Counted from the first letter of the stretch, positions 25,301-40,000 are shown. The stretch is 64,000 nt of DNA from Margaritifera margaritifera (GCA_029931535.1 JAQPZY010001419.1:824001-888000); one strand, 5' to 3'. The notes: generated by a model not told the origin, from the letters alone. Numbers and translations: made by a program.

Positions 25301-28300
25301 GTGTCTGAGCAACACCCTTTTCATTTAGGAACAACTAGACCAGTGGTTACGAACCTTTTTTTGCTGGGACCCTAAATTGGCAACCAACAGGACCTCCCAA
25401 CCCTCAGGCTTATGATATGATTTAAAAATTTCCTTCTGATGCCCTTCGTGACCCTACTTAGGACTCCCACGACCCTGATTTGGGTCGTGACCTGAGGTTG
25501 TGAACAGCTGAACTAGACCATGAGATGAATGTGTGTGTAAACTTTCAAGGCAATCCTCGAAGTAGTTTAGGAGGAGTAGTGATAACAAAATTCCGCTAAT
25601 GGACAGATGGACAACGGACAACAGACCATCCCATAAGCTCTCCTGGTCTATGACCAGTAGAGATAAACAAGAAGCCCTCAAAGGAACTTGTGCTCTACTG
25701 GCCGAAAAAAGAATCCTGAAATTCAAGATAAGACTTTTCTTCCTTTTAACTGCACAGTGTTGAAACCGTCTCTGATATTCTTGAGTGACACGATTTTTGA
25801 ATTAGCAACTGTGGCAGTCATACTGGATGTAAGATCAGCACCATTTTCATTTAGAACAAACTGGACATCATTAGAAGTCTTTTGGTGTGGAGGTGAAATA
25901 TGTCAATATGACTGTCCATGTAGGAGTAGTAGCAATAATGGATGCCAGATCAACATCATTTTCATTTAGTACAAACTAGACATCATAAGAAAACCCAGTG
26001 TCAACATGACTTTCAATCGAGGAGGAGTAGTAACAAGATTTTCAAGATGGCCACTGTGGTGGTCATATTGGACATCAGATTGGCACAATTTTTTATTTAA
26101 GACCAACTAGACACCATAAGAAGTCTTCCATTTGAAATCCCATGTTGATATGACTTTCTGATAAGCAGGAGAAGCAATAACAAGATTTTCAAGATGGCTG
26201 CATTGGTGGCCATATTGGATGTCAGATCAGCACCGTTTTGATTTTGAATCAACTGGACATCATAAGAAATCTTTAAGTGAAAACCCCATGTTGATATAAC
26301 CTTCCATTCAGGTAGAGTAGTGATAAAAAAAATGTCAAGATGACTGCTGTGCTGACCATATTGGATGTCCAGGCAGCACCATTTTCATTTGGTTTGTATG
26401 TTATGGGTTTAATGCCATTTTTCAGTACATGATAGGCTATACATGGCGGCCAGTATTTTTGGTGGAGGAAGAACCCGAAAAAACCCCGGGAAGAACCACT
26501 GACCCACGGGAAGCTACTGGCAAGCTTTCTCACATACCCATGTTGGCCGAGCCAGAGACTCAAACCCACGCGGACAGAGGTGAGAGGTCAGTGATCTGTA
26601 AAGGCGAGCGCCTTAGACCACTTGGCCACCCGGGGCCCCTCCATTTTCATTTGGGACCAACTAGACATCATAAGAAGTTCATTAGTGAAAACCCCATGTT
26701 GATATGATTTTCTGTTCAGCAGGAGTAGCCATAACAAGATTTTCATTATGGCTGCCATGACAGCCATATTTTGTACGTCAGATCTGTACCATTTTCATTC
26801 AGGACCAACTAGACATCACAATAAGTCTTTTAGTAAAAAACCCATGTTGATATGACCATCCATTCAGGAGTAGGAACAACAAGATCTTAAAGATGGTTGC
26901 TGTGGTGGCCATACTGGATATCTCAGCAGCACCATTTTCATTTAGGACCAACTATACCTTGGGATGAATGTGTATGTAAAGTTTCATGGCAATCCTCCAA
27001 GTAGATTCGGAGGAGTAGCAATAACAAACTTGTGCTGATAATAACACACAAAGGAAAATTTTAAATTTGTTTATCTTTTCATGAAAATCTTGATTACGGG
27101 CAAGGAGAAAATTGTCTTATATTTGAGACTTGTCGTAAGTTCCCAATAACCAAGTGCTTGTGCTAAAGTTTTGTATAATATACAATGTTTGTAATGACAA
27201 CAGTCTAGATAAGCTGCATATTTCCATATTTTATGCAGAGTGACTAAAAACACAAAAAGAATATTGTTAATGCATGCAAATATTGCAAAACATTTGAATT
27301 TTAAATAATTATTTTAAAGTTGCCAGCATATTACTCCAACCATAAGCACAATCCATTCGATCAACATAAACAATGCTATTAGAACAAGTTCCAGATGTTC
27401 TGTGCACATAAGAAATGATAGTGCTTCATTACTGTGAGCACACTCACTAAAAAAAATCATGTAATGAAACACATCTCTGAATAAGTCTTGTTTACAAAAT
27501 TGTCAGACACATTTTAAACTGCACAATTAACATCCTGATGATAAGACTCAGTCTGGTATTGCAAGTTTGTGCTTTGCATTGTTCACAAAATATCCAATCA
27601 AATTTCAACAAGACAATTAATTCCAAACCAGAGAGTAACATAACCAATTGGTTAAATTCTGACCATTTTTCTTGCTTACAAGTCGAGTCCAACTGCAAAC
27701 AACATAGACCCTGATCTGACATCACATAATGCGACTGCAGATCAGGGTCAATGTTGTTTGTTCTGTTGATTACTCCTAATAAACTGCACAGACCCAGATC
27801 TGCAGTCGCATTATGGGATGGCAGATCAGGGTCTATGTTTTTTGTTCTACTGATTACTCCTAACAAACTGCACAGACCCAGATCTGCAGTCGCATTATGG
27901 GATGGCAGATCAGGGTCTATGTTTTTTGTTCTACTGATTACTCCTAATAAACTGCGTAGACCCAGATCTGCAGTCGCATTATGGGATGGCAGATCAGGGT
28001 CTGTGCAGTTTGCAGTTAGACTCAACTTATAAGCAATATGGAAATCTACATGAACCTACCTTCTGTTTTACTCGCTGAAAATCCAGTAGCCGTAGCTGAG
28101 GTACTTTGTGGATAACATACAATCTATAGTGCTTTTTGGATGTAACTGGGTTCCTCAGCATACTGAAGAAGAGGAGAATGGAATAATCAATTATCTTTTG
28201 ATTGAAATTATTCAACACATTGAATAAATGATACAGAATTTGATGTCCCAAAATTCACGTTACATCTCCAACAAAGTTTTCCCTAAATTTCCTAGTTATT

Positions 28301-31300
28301 ACAAGCTGCCAATGTTACTTTTTTTATATACCGAATTAGGGGTAATTTATTTCCATATGAATAGAGATTGTTTCTCATAGGTATTGTGCAAAACAATAAA
28401 CATTTGTTAGGTTCAGCAGAAGATGTAACACAAGACACCTATGGGATCTTTTACCTAAATTTATAGGAATATTATTGAAAATATCAAACTGATGTTGTGA
28501 TTGTGTGATAACAGTGGCACCAAAGAATGAATCTTGTTTACTGTATTGAACATTAAGATCAGTATATGTAAACTGTAGTAACTGGTTGGAGATTAAGAAG
28601 ACATGCTTTTTGAATTTTTACATGAAATTATAAAACACATTAAATGTCTCTCCAAATAAAAAATCATTTGCTTGAACATTAAAGTTGACCAAATTATTTT
28701 ACTTCTGTTTTGCAGTTTAACTGGGTTATTATTCCTAATTTGGGTAATTTAAATTTGTGTGTCCTTTGTTACATCCATGGCAAGAATATTTCTTTCCCAT
28801 TTGGTCACTGGAAGCACTCACTGTCTCATTACTTCAACTGCCCAATATAATTAATGTAAGCCGTTTCATTAAAAAAAAAGTTTAGGCATTCTTACAGATT
28901 AGTCATTACTGTTCACGTTTTATTTTTTTTATAGATGAAATGTGATGTCAAATCTACTTACACTTTATCACACTCTTATATTGTAAAGAATTATCTTGCT
29001 ATGAGCAATCAGATTTATATGTATGTGCCCTATTTTTATGCATGTATTAGTGAAAACGCTAAAGGAAATTTGTGTAAACCAGTCACCAAAGCAACACAAG
29101 TATAAGGCTAAATGGTTAGCAAGTCTGAATATCCAGTGGATAATCCATGATAAAGTGGATAATCCATGATAAAAAGACTAAAATGAATCCATTATTTTGG
29201 CCACAAGAACCAAAGATCAATTTATTCATGCTCAGAACTGTACAGGTTTAAGGTACATTTTTGCAAAAGATACTATGAAACAAAAGTGAAGTCTTATTTT
29301 GTGTTTCGTGTCAGAGTAGGTTTTATTTCAAACACTTTGTAATGCATTGACGTTTTCTCATTTCTAGTCACTACATGTAACAAATGACACTACAGTGAAC
29401 TTTGGAACATGTTACATCTTGGCTATCTGATATGAAATCAACAGGATCAAGCTATTTAAGTTGATTAAAACATGACAGGCATCTTTTAATTTTCTAATAT
29501 GAAATCAACAGGATCGAGCTATTTAAGTTGATTAAAACATGACAGGCATCTTTTAATTTTCTAATATGAAATCAACAGGATCGAGCTATTTAAGTTGATT
29601 AAAACATGACAGGCATCTTTTAATTTTCTAATATGAAATCAACAGGATCGAGCTATTTAAGTTGATTAAGACATGACAGGCATCTTTTAATTTTCTAATG
29701 TGAAATCAACAGGATCGAGCTATTTAAGTTGATTAAAACATGACAGGCATCTTTTAATTTTCTAATAAGAAATCAACAGGATCGAGCTATTTAAGTTGAT
29801 TAAAACATGACAGGCATCTTTTTATTTTCTAATATGAAATCAACAGGATCAAGCTATTTAAGTTGATTAAAACATGACAGGCATCTTTTAATTTTCTAAT
29901 AAGAAATCAACAGGATCAAGCTATTTAAGTTGATTAAAACATGACAGGCATCTTTTAATTTTCTGTAATAATTATGTTTATGAAAGGATCCCCAAATCAA
30001 TGGTTAAGAATGTTCTTTACATTTAAATATCTGACACAGATGTAATAACTGACAAAAAGCTAGGGACCATGGATAGGGTACATGTTACATCTCAGCTATC
30101 TAATATGCCCATAACAGGATATTGTTACTCATATTGATTGCATGTGACAACTATCTTCTCTTTTTCTTAAAAGAATTACTGTTATGAAATCATCCTCAAT
30201 TCAGTATTATTTAAACTTGAAATCTAACAAATGCATAACAATGGACACATGGGAATTTATATCCAGCTTGAACAGCGACTGGTTCTTGGAAATCAATTGT
30301 TACACTTGAACCATTTCAACATAAATTTAAAGCAAAACACCATGTAAACTGAAATAATTTACCAATTTATAACTACTTTTACTATTTTCCAAATTTATTG
30401 GGCAAGAATTCAGTACAGAAATAGTTGCTTATACAGGCAAGACAGAAGACATACATCCCTTTCGTCTGCCAATCAACAAAACCATGTGCTTTGTATGGCA
30501 TCTGAACATCAAAAATGGGTAGCATATACATGTCACAAAATAAACACTGCTTGATGTAAACAATGTCAGCAATTTTTCCAGTTGCTAGAAAAATTTCATA
30601 AGATTCCAAGATGTAACATTCTGAAACCAAACTGATTTACAAAATTCAGAAACCCCTGCAGGAAATTCTACTGGTGCTTTCTTTCTATGACTTGTATCAT
30701 GAATTAGGTCAACAAATGTACCTTCCACGCAAGGTCAAACACAGTCAGGAACTTAAGATGTTGGCATAAAATTGGTTCCATTTTGCAACTCGACACTTGT
30801 GACACAATGTTACATCCCAGACATGGTGAAAAATAATTTCAGTATTGATCGTTTATTTTGTTCTGATAATCTCTGCAAGATTTTGAACTTGTAATGGTTT
30901 CTCAGTAACTTCAACATCAATGACTGCTCTTTTGATGAGAATCTGGGTGTAATAATGGCAATTAATCATGACATTGTCATTGCAAAAACAATTAAACTTG
31001 GGAATGTTCTTTATATTTGCTTGAAAATTTCAGTGTTTAAATTTAGAGTTACAAATATTATCTTTTTCTTGTTAACTGTAAATTGCATATGCACAAATTC
31101 AAGTTTTGTTTATTGTTAACACCTATTTTGTGATATCAAATTTTTCATAAAATTTTTGAATTATGCATACATAAGATCTAATTATGTCCTGGTTAGATGC
31201 ATACAAATACCCAAGAATTACTGGCCAATACAATCTAATTATGTCCTGGTTAGATGCATACAAATACTCAAGAATTACCAGCCTATACAATCTAATTATG

Positions 31301-34300
31301 TCCTGGTTAGATGTATACAAATACCCAAGAATTACCAGCCTATACAATCTAATTATGTCCTGGTTAGATGTATACAAATACCCAAGAATTACCAGCCAAT
31401 ACAATCTAATTATGTCCTGGTTAGATGTATACAAATACCCAAGAATTACCAGCCTATACAATCTAATTATGTCCTGGTTAGATGCATACAAATACCCAAG
31501 AATTACCAGCCTATACAATCTAATTATGTCCTGGTTAGATGTATACAAATACCCAAGAATTACTGGCCTATACAATGGTCCTTCTAATCATGACTAATGA
31601 CTGATGCATTTGCGGGAGACTGACTTTTGTTAAAAGCAAAGAAATGGGTGTTCATTGTTTACTTGTCATTGTATGCTGAAATTAGGTATTATAATATTTA
31701 TACTTACCTTATATCACAAAATTTCTATAAATATAGCAAACAAGAAAATCTTAATTGTTGTTTAAAATTATCCTTCCTATTATACCCGGTACTGATTTTA
31801 TCAAATATTTTAAAAATGATATAGAAGGACAAAACTTTATGTGGTATCCAGATATATCTGGTAAATACTTTGCAGGTAAGTCTACTGCTAAAATACCTGA
31901 GATATCTCAAATTCTTAAGCGTGGACAATGGATCTAAATCTCCCAATTCTGTAATGTTGTTGTTGGTCAAAATCAGGGATTCCAAGTTAGGTATACATTC
32001 TTCCAAACCCTCTGCAATGCGTCTGCAATGTAAAATAGGAAAAAACAATTATATATTATTTACAGTACGCACAAGTGTATTGACCATATTTCACTCTTGC
32101 TGGTGGAGGGTACTGCTGAGTGTAGTTCAGTGAAATATGCCTGTGAAACCTATTGTCTCTAGCTTTACTTATCTCAACAGGTGAAATGTTCACTCATCTC
32201 CATTTTTAGAGTGGGCCTTACCTGGCAAGTAGGTGGAATTACCTCTATATCCCCAGAGGACTTGCTGCTGGTGGTAACATCATGGGTCACAACTCCACTT
32301 CAAAAGTGGGTTCTACCTGGCCAGTATGTGGAATCACCTCTATAACTCTGGTGGACTTGCTGCCTGTGGTAATAACATCGGTCATAAATCCACTTCAAAA
32401 ATGGGTTCTACGTGGCCAGTATGTGGAATCACCTCTATATCCCTAGTGTACTTGCTGCTGGTGGTAACATCACTGGTCATTAATCAATGAAGTCCATTAC
32501 CCAATAGTACAGCCTTGACAATTTCAGTTAATCAAATACAAGATAACCTGATTAATATACATGGATCTACAACATATATGAGATCTTAGTCATATAAAGC
32601 TACTGCATTTTCTGCATGTTTTCGGACAGTTTTATTTTTGGAGACTTCAATTTTTTTGCGAAAATAATATTTAAAGGCCTTGTAATTTTCAGACATTGCT
32701 TGACTATAGTTTTTTTTCCTAGAACTTATGTTTTCGCACACAGTCTAACTATTGCATTGTTTTCAAGTAAAAGTCTCAGCGTGTTTCCAAGTAATTTAAC
32801 AGAGACAAGATTCGTTTCATTCAGTCAGCAATAAATATTTTATGTGATCACGAATTTCCATAAACAAAAATAATTTTAAATCCTTTGTGTCAATTGTCAT
32901 GAAAAATTCCCTGATATTTCATGTAAATTCCCAGTTGTACAGGGTCTTTTGAAGTATGTGCGATTGCACGTTCACTCTGATATCTATAAAATAGAACTAA
33001 AAAATGAACCAAATGCATGAAAATAGCTTATTGTATTGTCAAGCCCTAACTTTATTTCTTTGTTAAATCCTTTGTGTCAATTCTCATGAAAAATTCCCAG
33101 CATGGGAATCAAACATGTATATGATAATGAAAGCACAACAATGTCGGGAAGATTTCAGTAGATGTGTTATATCGTGTTGTATATTTTTCCCCTTCCAAAA
33201 CAAATAAATGCAGAGTTTTCTGGTCAAGAATTCATTAAACTTTTCAAGTAAAAGACCAGAATTTTACTTGTTACTTATTTGATACTTGGTTTTACTCTAT
33301 ACTCATGAGGCAGACATTATAGTTTCACTGACTCGTGTAAAAACTTGCAAAAGTTGAAGTGATATGTTACATAGCAAAATACTGTCAAAGCTTAAGTTTT
33401 AAGGCAGTTACCACAAATAGCACCATAGTTACTGTATATCTATAGTTCATGTAAATTCCAAATCTTGCATGGTCTATTCTAAGATGAGCTATTGCAGGAT
33501 TCATGCTAAGGACTAGGGACTCTAGATCTTTGTAATGGCCTCAGAAAATGTCCAAAATTTATTTTCTTTATTTTAAAAGCTGTTTTTTAATCTTTTATAG
33601 ACATACCTTAGTCTTTAATAATACGTTTTATTTTTCATATTTATCGCGTGCGATGACATCATCGGCAGCTGCGCGTGAGGTGTAGAATGTGGAAAAATGT
33701 GAAAAATCATCTGACTATAATGTATTTATACAAATGAAACTATTCCCGCAGTCATGAAACAATGTGAAACTTTCAAAATGTTTTCCTTATTAGATAAGTT
33801 GTAATCTCTGAAAATTTTATGTTGTTTCACTCATGTGGGATGCGGTAATTTTAAAGAAAATGGCTAGATTCTATGGCAGGCAACAGTGACACTTTTATCG
33901 CAGCAGCAGTTTACAAGGTATGTAATTCTCATTTTACAAATATTATGCCACAATAAATGAGTGAAGTATGAAATTAAATGCAGTTTTACTTTATCAGATA
34001 TACATATTCTTTAGAAATTAAGGAAAATGTTCACAGTTGAAATATTTCCAGGAGGTGTTGATTTGCAGACGACATGTTGTATGACGATGCAGACAATTCA
34101 GCATGGTTTATAAAATATTTGTAACAGACTGGTATTTTGGACAAGTATTTCTCTATAAGAGCATTATATACAGTGGTATGCAATATTGTGAAACTGTTGT
34201 TAATTCATTTTGAATTTTTTTGGTACAAAAGCAATTGACATACATATGCGTAGAGGGTCTGAAGCAGTTGCCGTACGGAGCAAGCTAGGCCTACAGCATG

Positions 34301-37015
34301 TCCATCACTTATTGAAGACTCTATGTTCAGGGCTGAGCAAATTTTTTTTCATCCACTAGTCCCGGACTAGCGACTTGGAAAATTGTACCTGCCCGACTTC
34401 AAAAATGAATAGTCTGGGACGTCGGGCTATGGGATTTGCTCAGCCCTGTAGATGATTAAGAAGAACCTGCAAGTCTTCCCTCCCATATTTCAACAGAGCT
34501 GCCCTCTCATGAGGAAAGTGCCTGTAGTCAAACGCTCTAAAGCATCTCTAAGTTCCTGCTTATGTCTCTTTGGAGAAATAGCTAAAGCACATTCAGTAGC
34601 AGTCTTAGTTTTATCCCTCCACTTTCATAAAAATTTTCTTTCTCCGAATCGCCGTTATTACCTTCCTTGCGAAAATAATTTAGCAAACTCATTTGATCCA
34701 CAGAGTAACTATCAGCTTGCTTGACAACTACTTCTAAAGTGATCATAACATACATTTTCTCTTTTAAATACGAACAGAGACAGCTCATTAATTAGCGTAA
34801 CTGTTTCGCTTCAAATGCAATATCGCACGTGGAAGTTAATCATCTGTATAATCAATTAAAAATTAAAGAATCATTACTGTCATTTAATCAGTTCATAAAG
34901 GAAACTAACAATGATGTCAGTAAAGTACCTTTCATTAATTTAATTACACGGACTCACTGGATTAAAATCATAGTGAGCCGCTCATGATGATCTGGGTTGA
35001 GTAAACACAATGCAACAAAGTCGCTTAAAACACTGCTAATTGATCACACTGACTTTCTTTTGTTTGACGTGTTTTGATTTGCCGATAATTTGGGCGCTTA
35101 GCTCAATATGCAGTCAAGCGGTAACAGAAAGTGCGCATATGCGAAAATTATCACTGACCACATTTATGTGTTATACAGAATGTAAATGTATACATGAAGA
35201 GGGGTAGAATCAATTATTCAGTACGCCCGGAGGGTATGATTGGCCAAATAAAGGTAGATATAGTGATTAAAGCACAAAAATAAGGACTTGCCCGACTTTT
35301 TTAAAAAGCACTTGTCCCGGACTAGCGACTTGGAAAATTTTACTTGCCCGACTTCAAAAATGAATAGTCCGGGACGTCGGGCTATGGGATTTGCTCAGCC
35401 ATGATGTTGTACAATTTGAAATGGCAGAATAAATAATTAACGTTCAATATAAGGTACAATTTGTCTCTGCAATTAACAAAAATACTCCATGAGAATTAAG
35501 GATAGTGCGGTAACTGGTGCCAAATTCTCTAGGTGCTAGGACTCTAGTTCCAAACTCACTATATTTACAACTGGAAGGGTTAGTAAGGAAACGCACTATG
35601 AAAAGAGTATTTGCAAACAAGTACAAAACCATATATTTTATATACAGTGTGCTAAACACTAGAAATATTTCAACGAAAGATAATCTGAGTGACTGCTTCA
35701 GAGTACAACAAGCTTTATATAGCTCATATAAACATGTCATGTATACATAGTTTCATGGTCCAATGGTAAAATGTCCGCTTTATACATAAAGCCGACCTGG
35801 GTTCGATTCCCAGACAGGAGTTAATTATTTTTTCTTCTCCATTCCACTTAGTACAGATAGTAATCCATAAAAACTTTATTTTCCATATTGATATGAAAAA
35901 ATCCTAATGGTCACCAATTATCGTCCAACCACCCGATCTCGAGACTCCTTCGATCATGCGCCATGTTTCTCGCTATCTAACGAGCTTGTTTCGAGTCAAT
36001 GATGTCATCAATTGTGTCACCAGCGTTCTTCAAGAGTGACAGCATTGAATTAAATAGTACAATCAGACCAAATTTCATTTAAACAGGTGATTTCATGTAA
36101 TTTAAAAAATCATAATGAAAATCTCTATTTTCACTAATGCCTTTGTGTTAGACATTTTGGCATTGAATTTTCTATTATGTGCTAAAGATAGCGCCGCCGA
36201 TCACATGATGGCTTTGTTTACGTATCTTGAACAGGAAAACCAAATTTGGGAATTTATACAATGTGACAGCAAATGTAAATGTTTGGTTTAAATCATGTGG
36301 GGTTCTTATACAATGTAAGAAAAATTTACATTCCAAATGTATATTCACTATGGACTTTTTCGTTTCAGTATTATTTCATAATGAACATTTATTCTACATC
36401 AAAAGACATTGAATCTATTATAATAAAATGTGTATCCATTCACCAGTGTCTATTTTTTAATTTCTCTCTCCCTCTGTCTCTGTCTGTCTCTCTCTCTCAG
36501 TCTATTGAGTCATGTATTTATATGGTAAAGAACAACCAAGCAGTAATGTAAGTGCACAAACTGCATATAGAATTAACAGAATTTTTTTTCTTCATATTTA
36601 CATTTTTTTTTTAATTTCAAAAACATGGAGACGCTATGAACTAACAAGATCCATACCTTGACCTAACTGGCACATTCAGGTCATATGCCATGTGACTTTT
36701 TATTTAGCATCATGAACCATGGATGCCACTTCCAGAAATAAGCAAAATTACACACGCTCGTAAAAAAAACGGTAATTCTGAACTAATGTACATGAATGCC
36801 AAACATTTTTTAACAATGATTAAATTAAGTTGATACAGTTGAACACTTTCTATGTTTTTTTAAAATAGATTCTCACAATATTATAACGAACGCGTTAAAA
36901 TTCACGTTAAGTGCACAAAAAGTGGTTGCTCGAGGCTAATATATTATTTTTTCTTATGGATGTTTTGTTGATATTTAAAGAAGTCTTTTGTCAAAGTCCT
37001 TTAGTCCGCATGATT

Positions 37016-37092
<77 letters not shown>

Positions 37093-40000
37093 AACAAGTG
37101 TTGAAAAATTTAAATTTGCATGCATGACATCATTAAAATCATGATACCATTATGGAACCAGAAGTAACGTCATTTTATGTAGATAAACATTTTAACTTTT
37201 CATGTCTCCAGCATACATAATATGATTGAATTCAACAAAAAAAATTATTATTATGCACAAAATGCATCCTAAAGAGTCTTTGTACAAAACTTAGCGCCTT
37301 TTGGTGCTACCTAGTCCTTTCTAACAAAGTTGCACCAAAAACTCAGCAGATGTTTGAAAATTGTGTATTATATTTTCAAGACCAGCTTTTCTTTCATCAG
37401 TGAATTCCTCCTATATTAGGGAAATTCCCCCCTTTTTTCAAATAGCGGGGAGAATTTCCCCCCTAAATGTTCAGATCCAGAATAGACCCAGATCTTAATC
37501 TTGAAGGTTCAATAAATTAAAGCCCAGTATTGAAACTCGAAGTCATGTTGTTACTAAGTATAAGTTTGTTTTTTTGTATGTATGTATCTATGAATATATG
37601 TATGTCTGTCTGTATGTATGTATGATCCCCTACTTTTTCTCATTAAACAATACATCAACGAGTCAGTATGGATTAGTAAATTCAAAGGAATTGTGCAACA
37701 AAAGAAATCCATTATCCTTGCGGCATTATGTACCATGGATTAAGCGTAGTTATTTACAGCTAATTAACCTCTTTGCATTATAAACAACTAAACAATAGTA
37801 TATGATAAACACTACTTGTGGGAACTAAATTTGCAGCACATCAAGTAGGCTTTTAACAAAATCCAGATGGCCAATCATTAGAGATGTGTGCCTTTTATTT
37901 CCAAACACACCTGTTAAAGAAATCCCAGGAGTTACATTATTAACATTTATCACCTAGTCACACTGAAATCTCCAACATGCATGAAAACAATCTTTGACAA
38001 GTCAAATTGTTTTAAGTTAAGAAAAAAAAAAAAAAAAAGAAAGAGAGAACCACAACAAATATATAACGTTTATTTAAGAATATCAGCATATTAATCACAC
38101 TGACTCATATATTTCTACTTGCTTGTGTTATTTACCCTTCCCAGGTGTGCATACAACACAAGCCCTTATGAAGCCTTTCACTCTTGTTGCTTAAAGACTA
38201 ACCGTTATAACATGTATTCTACTCTCTGTACCAAAATGCATGCATTTTTCTGTCATAAATGCCTTCAGAATCATAATTGCAAAATCTTTTTATTTAGTTA
38301 GTTTTCATTTCTTATTTACACAGAAATAAAGCTTGCATGTGTTTGTAAGGTTGATTTTAACGATCACTGGATTAAGAGATTACTAATATGGGGCAGTTCT
38401 CCAGGAAAATACACATTAAATCATGGCTGTAAAATACACATAAAATCATGGCTGTAAAATACACAAACTCATGGCTGTAATACATGTATGGTTGCATTTT
38501 CTGGTGTATCAAAAAGACAAAATGAGGCAAGTAATGTCTGTTTTTCATTAACTACTATACATGTAAAGATAGAAGAAAAAAATTCTCATTTTACTTCATA
38601 AGATCTACTGGTAACTTCGTTTTTTGGGGGGGGAGGGGGCAATGTGTTTTCCCCTTTGTTTTCGGATACCATATTAAAGAATTTAAGATGTCTTCGGACA
38701 TCAAAAAAGTAATTATTTTTTGCCATCTAAAAACATGCAAAAGTATGGTATATTCCAAATTTGTCCAAAATCCGATCATAAATATGGCTTCCAAAGTGAT
38801 GATCAACAAATCATATTTGTTGAGCTTCATTACAGATCTCACTCACTGAACTTTATGATATAAGCCTACAATTCAAATAGGATCAAAATCCGATCATAAA
38901 TATGGCTTTCAGAGGTAATAAATTAAGTCAATCAGATGCAAACCAATTCCTCAATATGCATGAACCTTGCTCACTGTCAAACTCGACTGAGATCTTGATG
39001 ATACAAGCCCATATTCCAAGTATGATCAAAACTGGATGAGAAATATGGTCTCCGGAGTGGAAACAAACTCAGTCCATCAGATACAAGATCACCTCATTAA
39101 TATCCAAAGATCTCACTCATTTTCGAACTTTTCCAACATCTTATGCTATATGCCCATATACCAAGTGTGATCAAAATCAGATCAGAAATATGGCTTCCAG
39201 AGTGGTAACAAACTCAGCCAATAAGATTCAAGATCACCACATTAATAGGCGTGGTTCTAACTCATTGTTGGGACAACCATTCCCAAGCCAAACTAATGAA
39301 GGCAACTAACAAGGGTTTCTTGAAGGGACTAATGCTCTAGTGCAATCCAAGATAAGGCCATTGCTTCAAACTATTGAGTGTTGAAACCATCTGGCAGGCA
39401 TACTGATGTAATAGTGGCACCTTTCATTTTGAGCCAAGTAGGCATCATAAAAAGTGTTTTGGTGCAAACCCCATGTTGATATGACCATCCATTCAGGAGG
39501 AATAGTGATAACAGGATTTTCAAGATGGCAGCCATAATTGCCATATTGGATGCAAGATTGGAAATTTCATTTTAGGGACCAACTAGATATCATAAAAAGT
39601 CTTTTGATGAAAACCTCATGTCAAAATGATGATCCATTCAGGAGGAGAAGCAATAACAAAATGGTGGTCATATTTGGATGTCAGATCGATGTCATTTTCA
39701 TTTAGGTTCAATTAGACACCAAAGTCTTATGGTGAAAACTTCATGTGATATCACTTTCCAATTTAGGAGTAGTGATAAAATTTTCAAGATGGCTGCCATG
39801 GTGGCCATATTGGAGGTCAGATGGACACCATTTTCATTTAGGACCAACTAAACATCATAATTAGTTTTTTGGTGAATACACAATGTCAACATGATTATCC
39901 ATCCAGGAAGAGTAGTGATAACAATATTTTCATATTGTAGGTCAGTTCGGCACCATTTTCATTTAGGACCAACCAGACATCACAAGTCTTTTAATGAAAA

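Noticed and set aside
27492..28032. 177-residue minus and 93-residue plus frames with 28-residue repeats
   Set aside because: By-products of the 84-bp palindromic module inside a transposable element.
29429..29964. Possible CRISPR-like array
   Set aside because: Units are contiguous 67-bp copies with no unique spacers, in an animal intron.
31123..31597. Three overlapping 137-150 residue frames made of 19-residue repeats
   Set aside because: They exist on both strands because the 57-bp repeat unit is a multiple of three; intronic, with no start context, splice or family evidence.
35752..35821. Functional tRNA gene
   Set aside because: T-arm and B box are good, but the acceptor strands do not pair and the anticodon loop has six bases.
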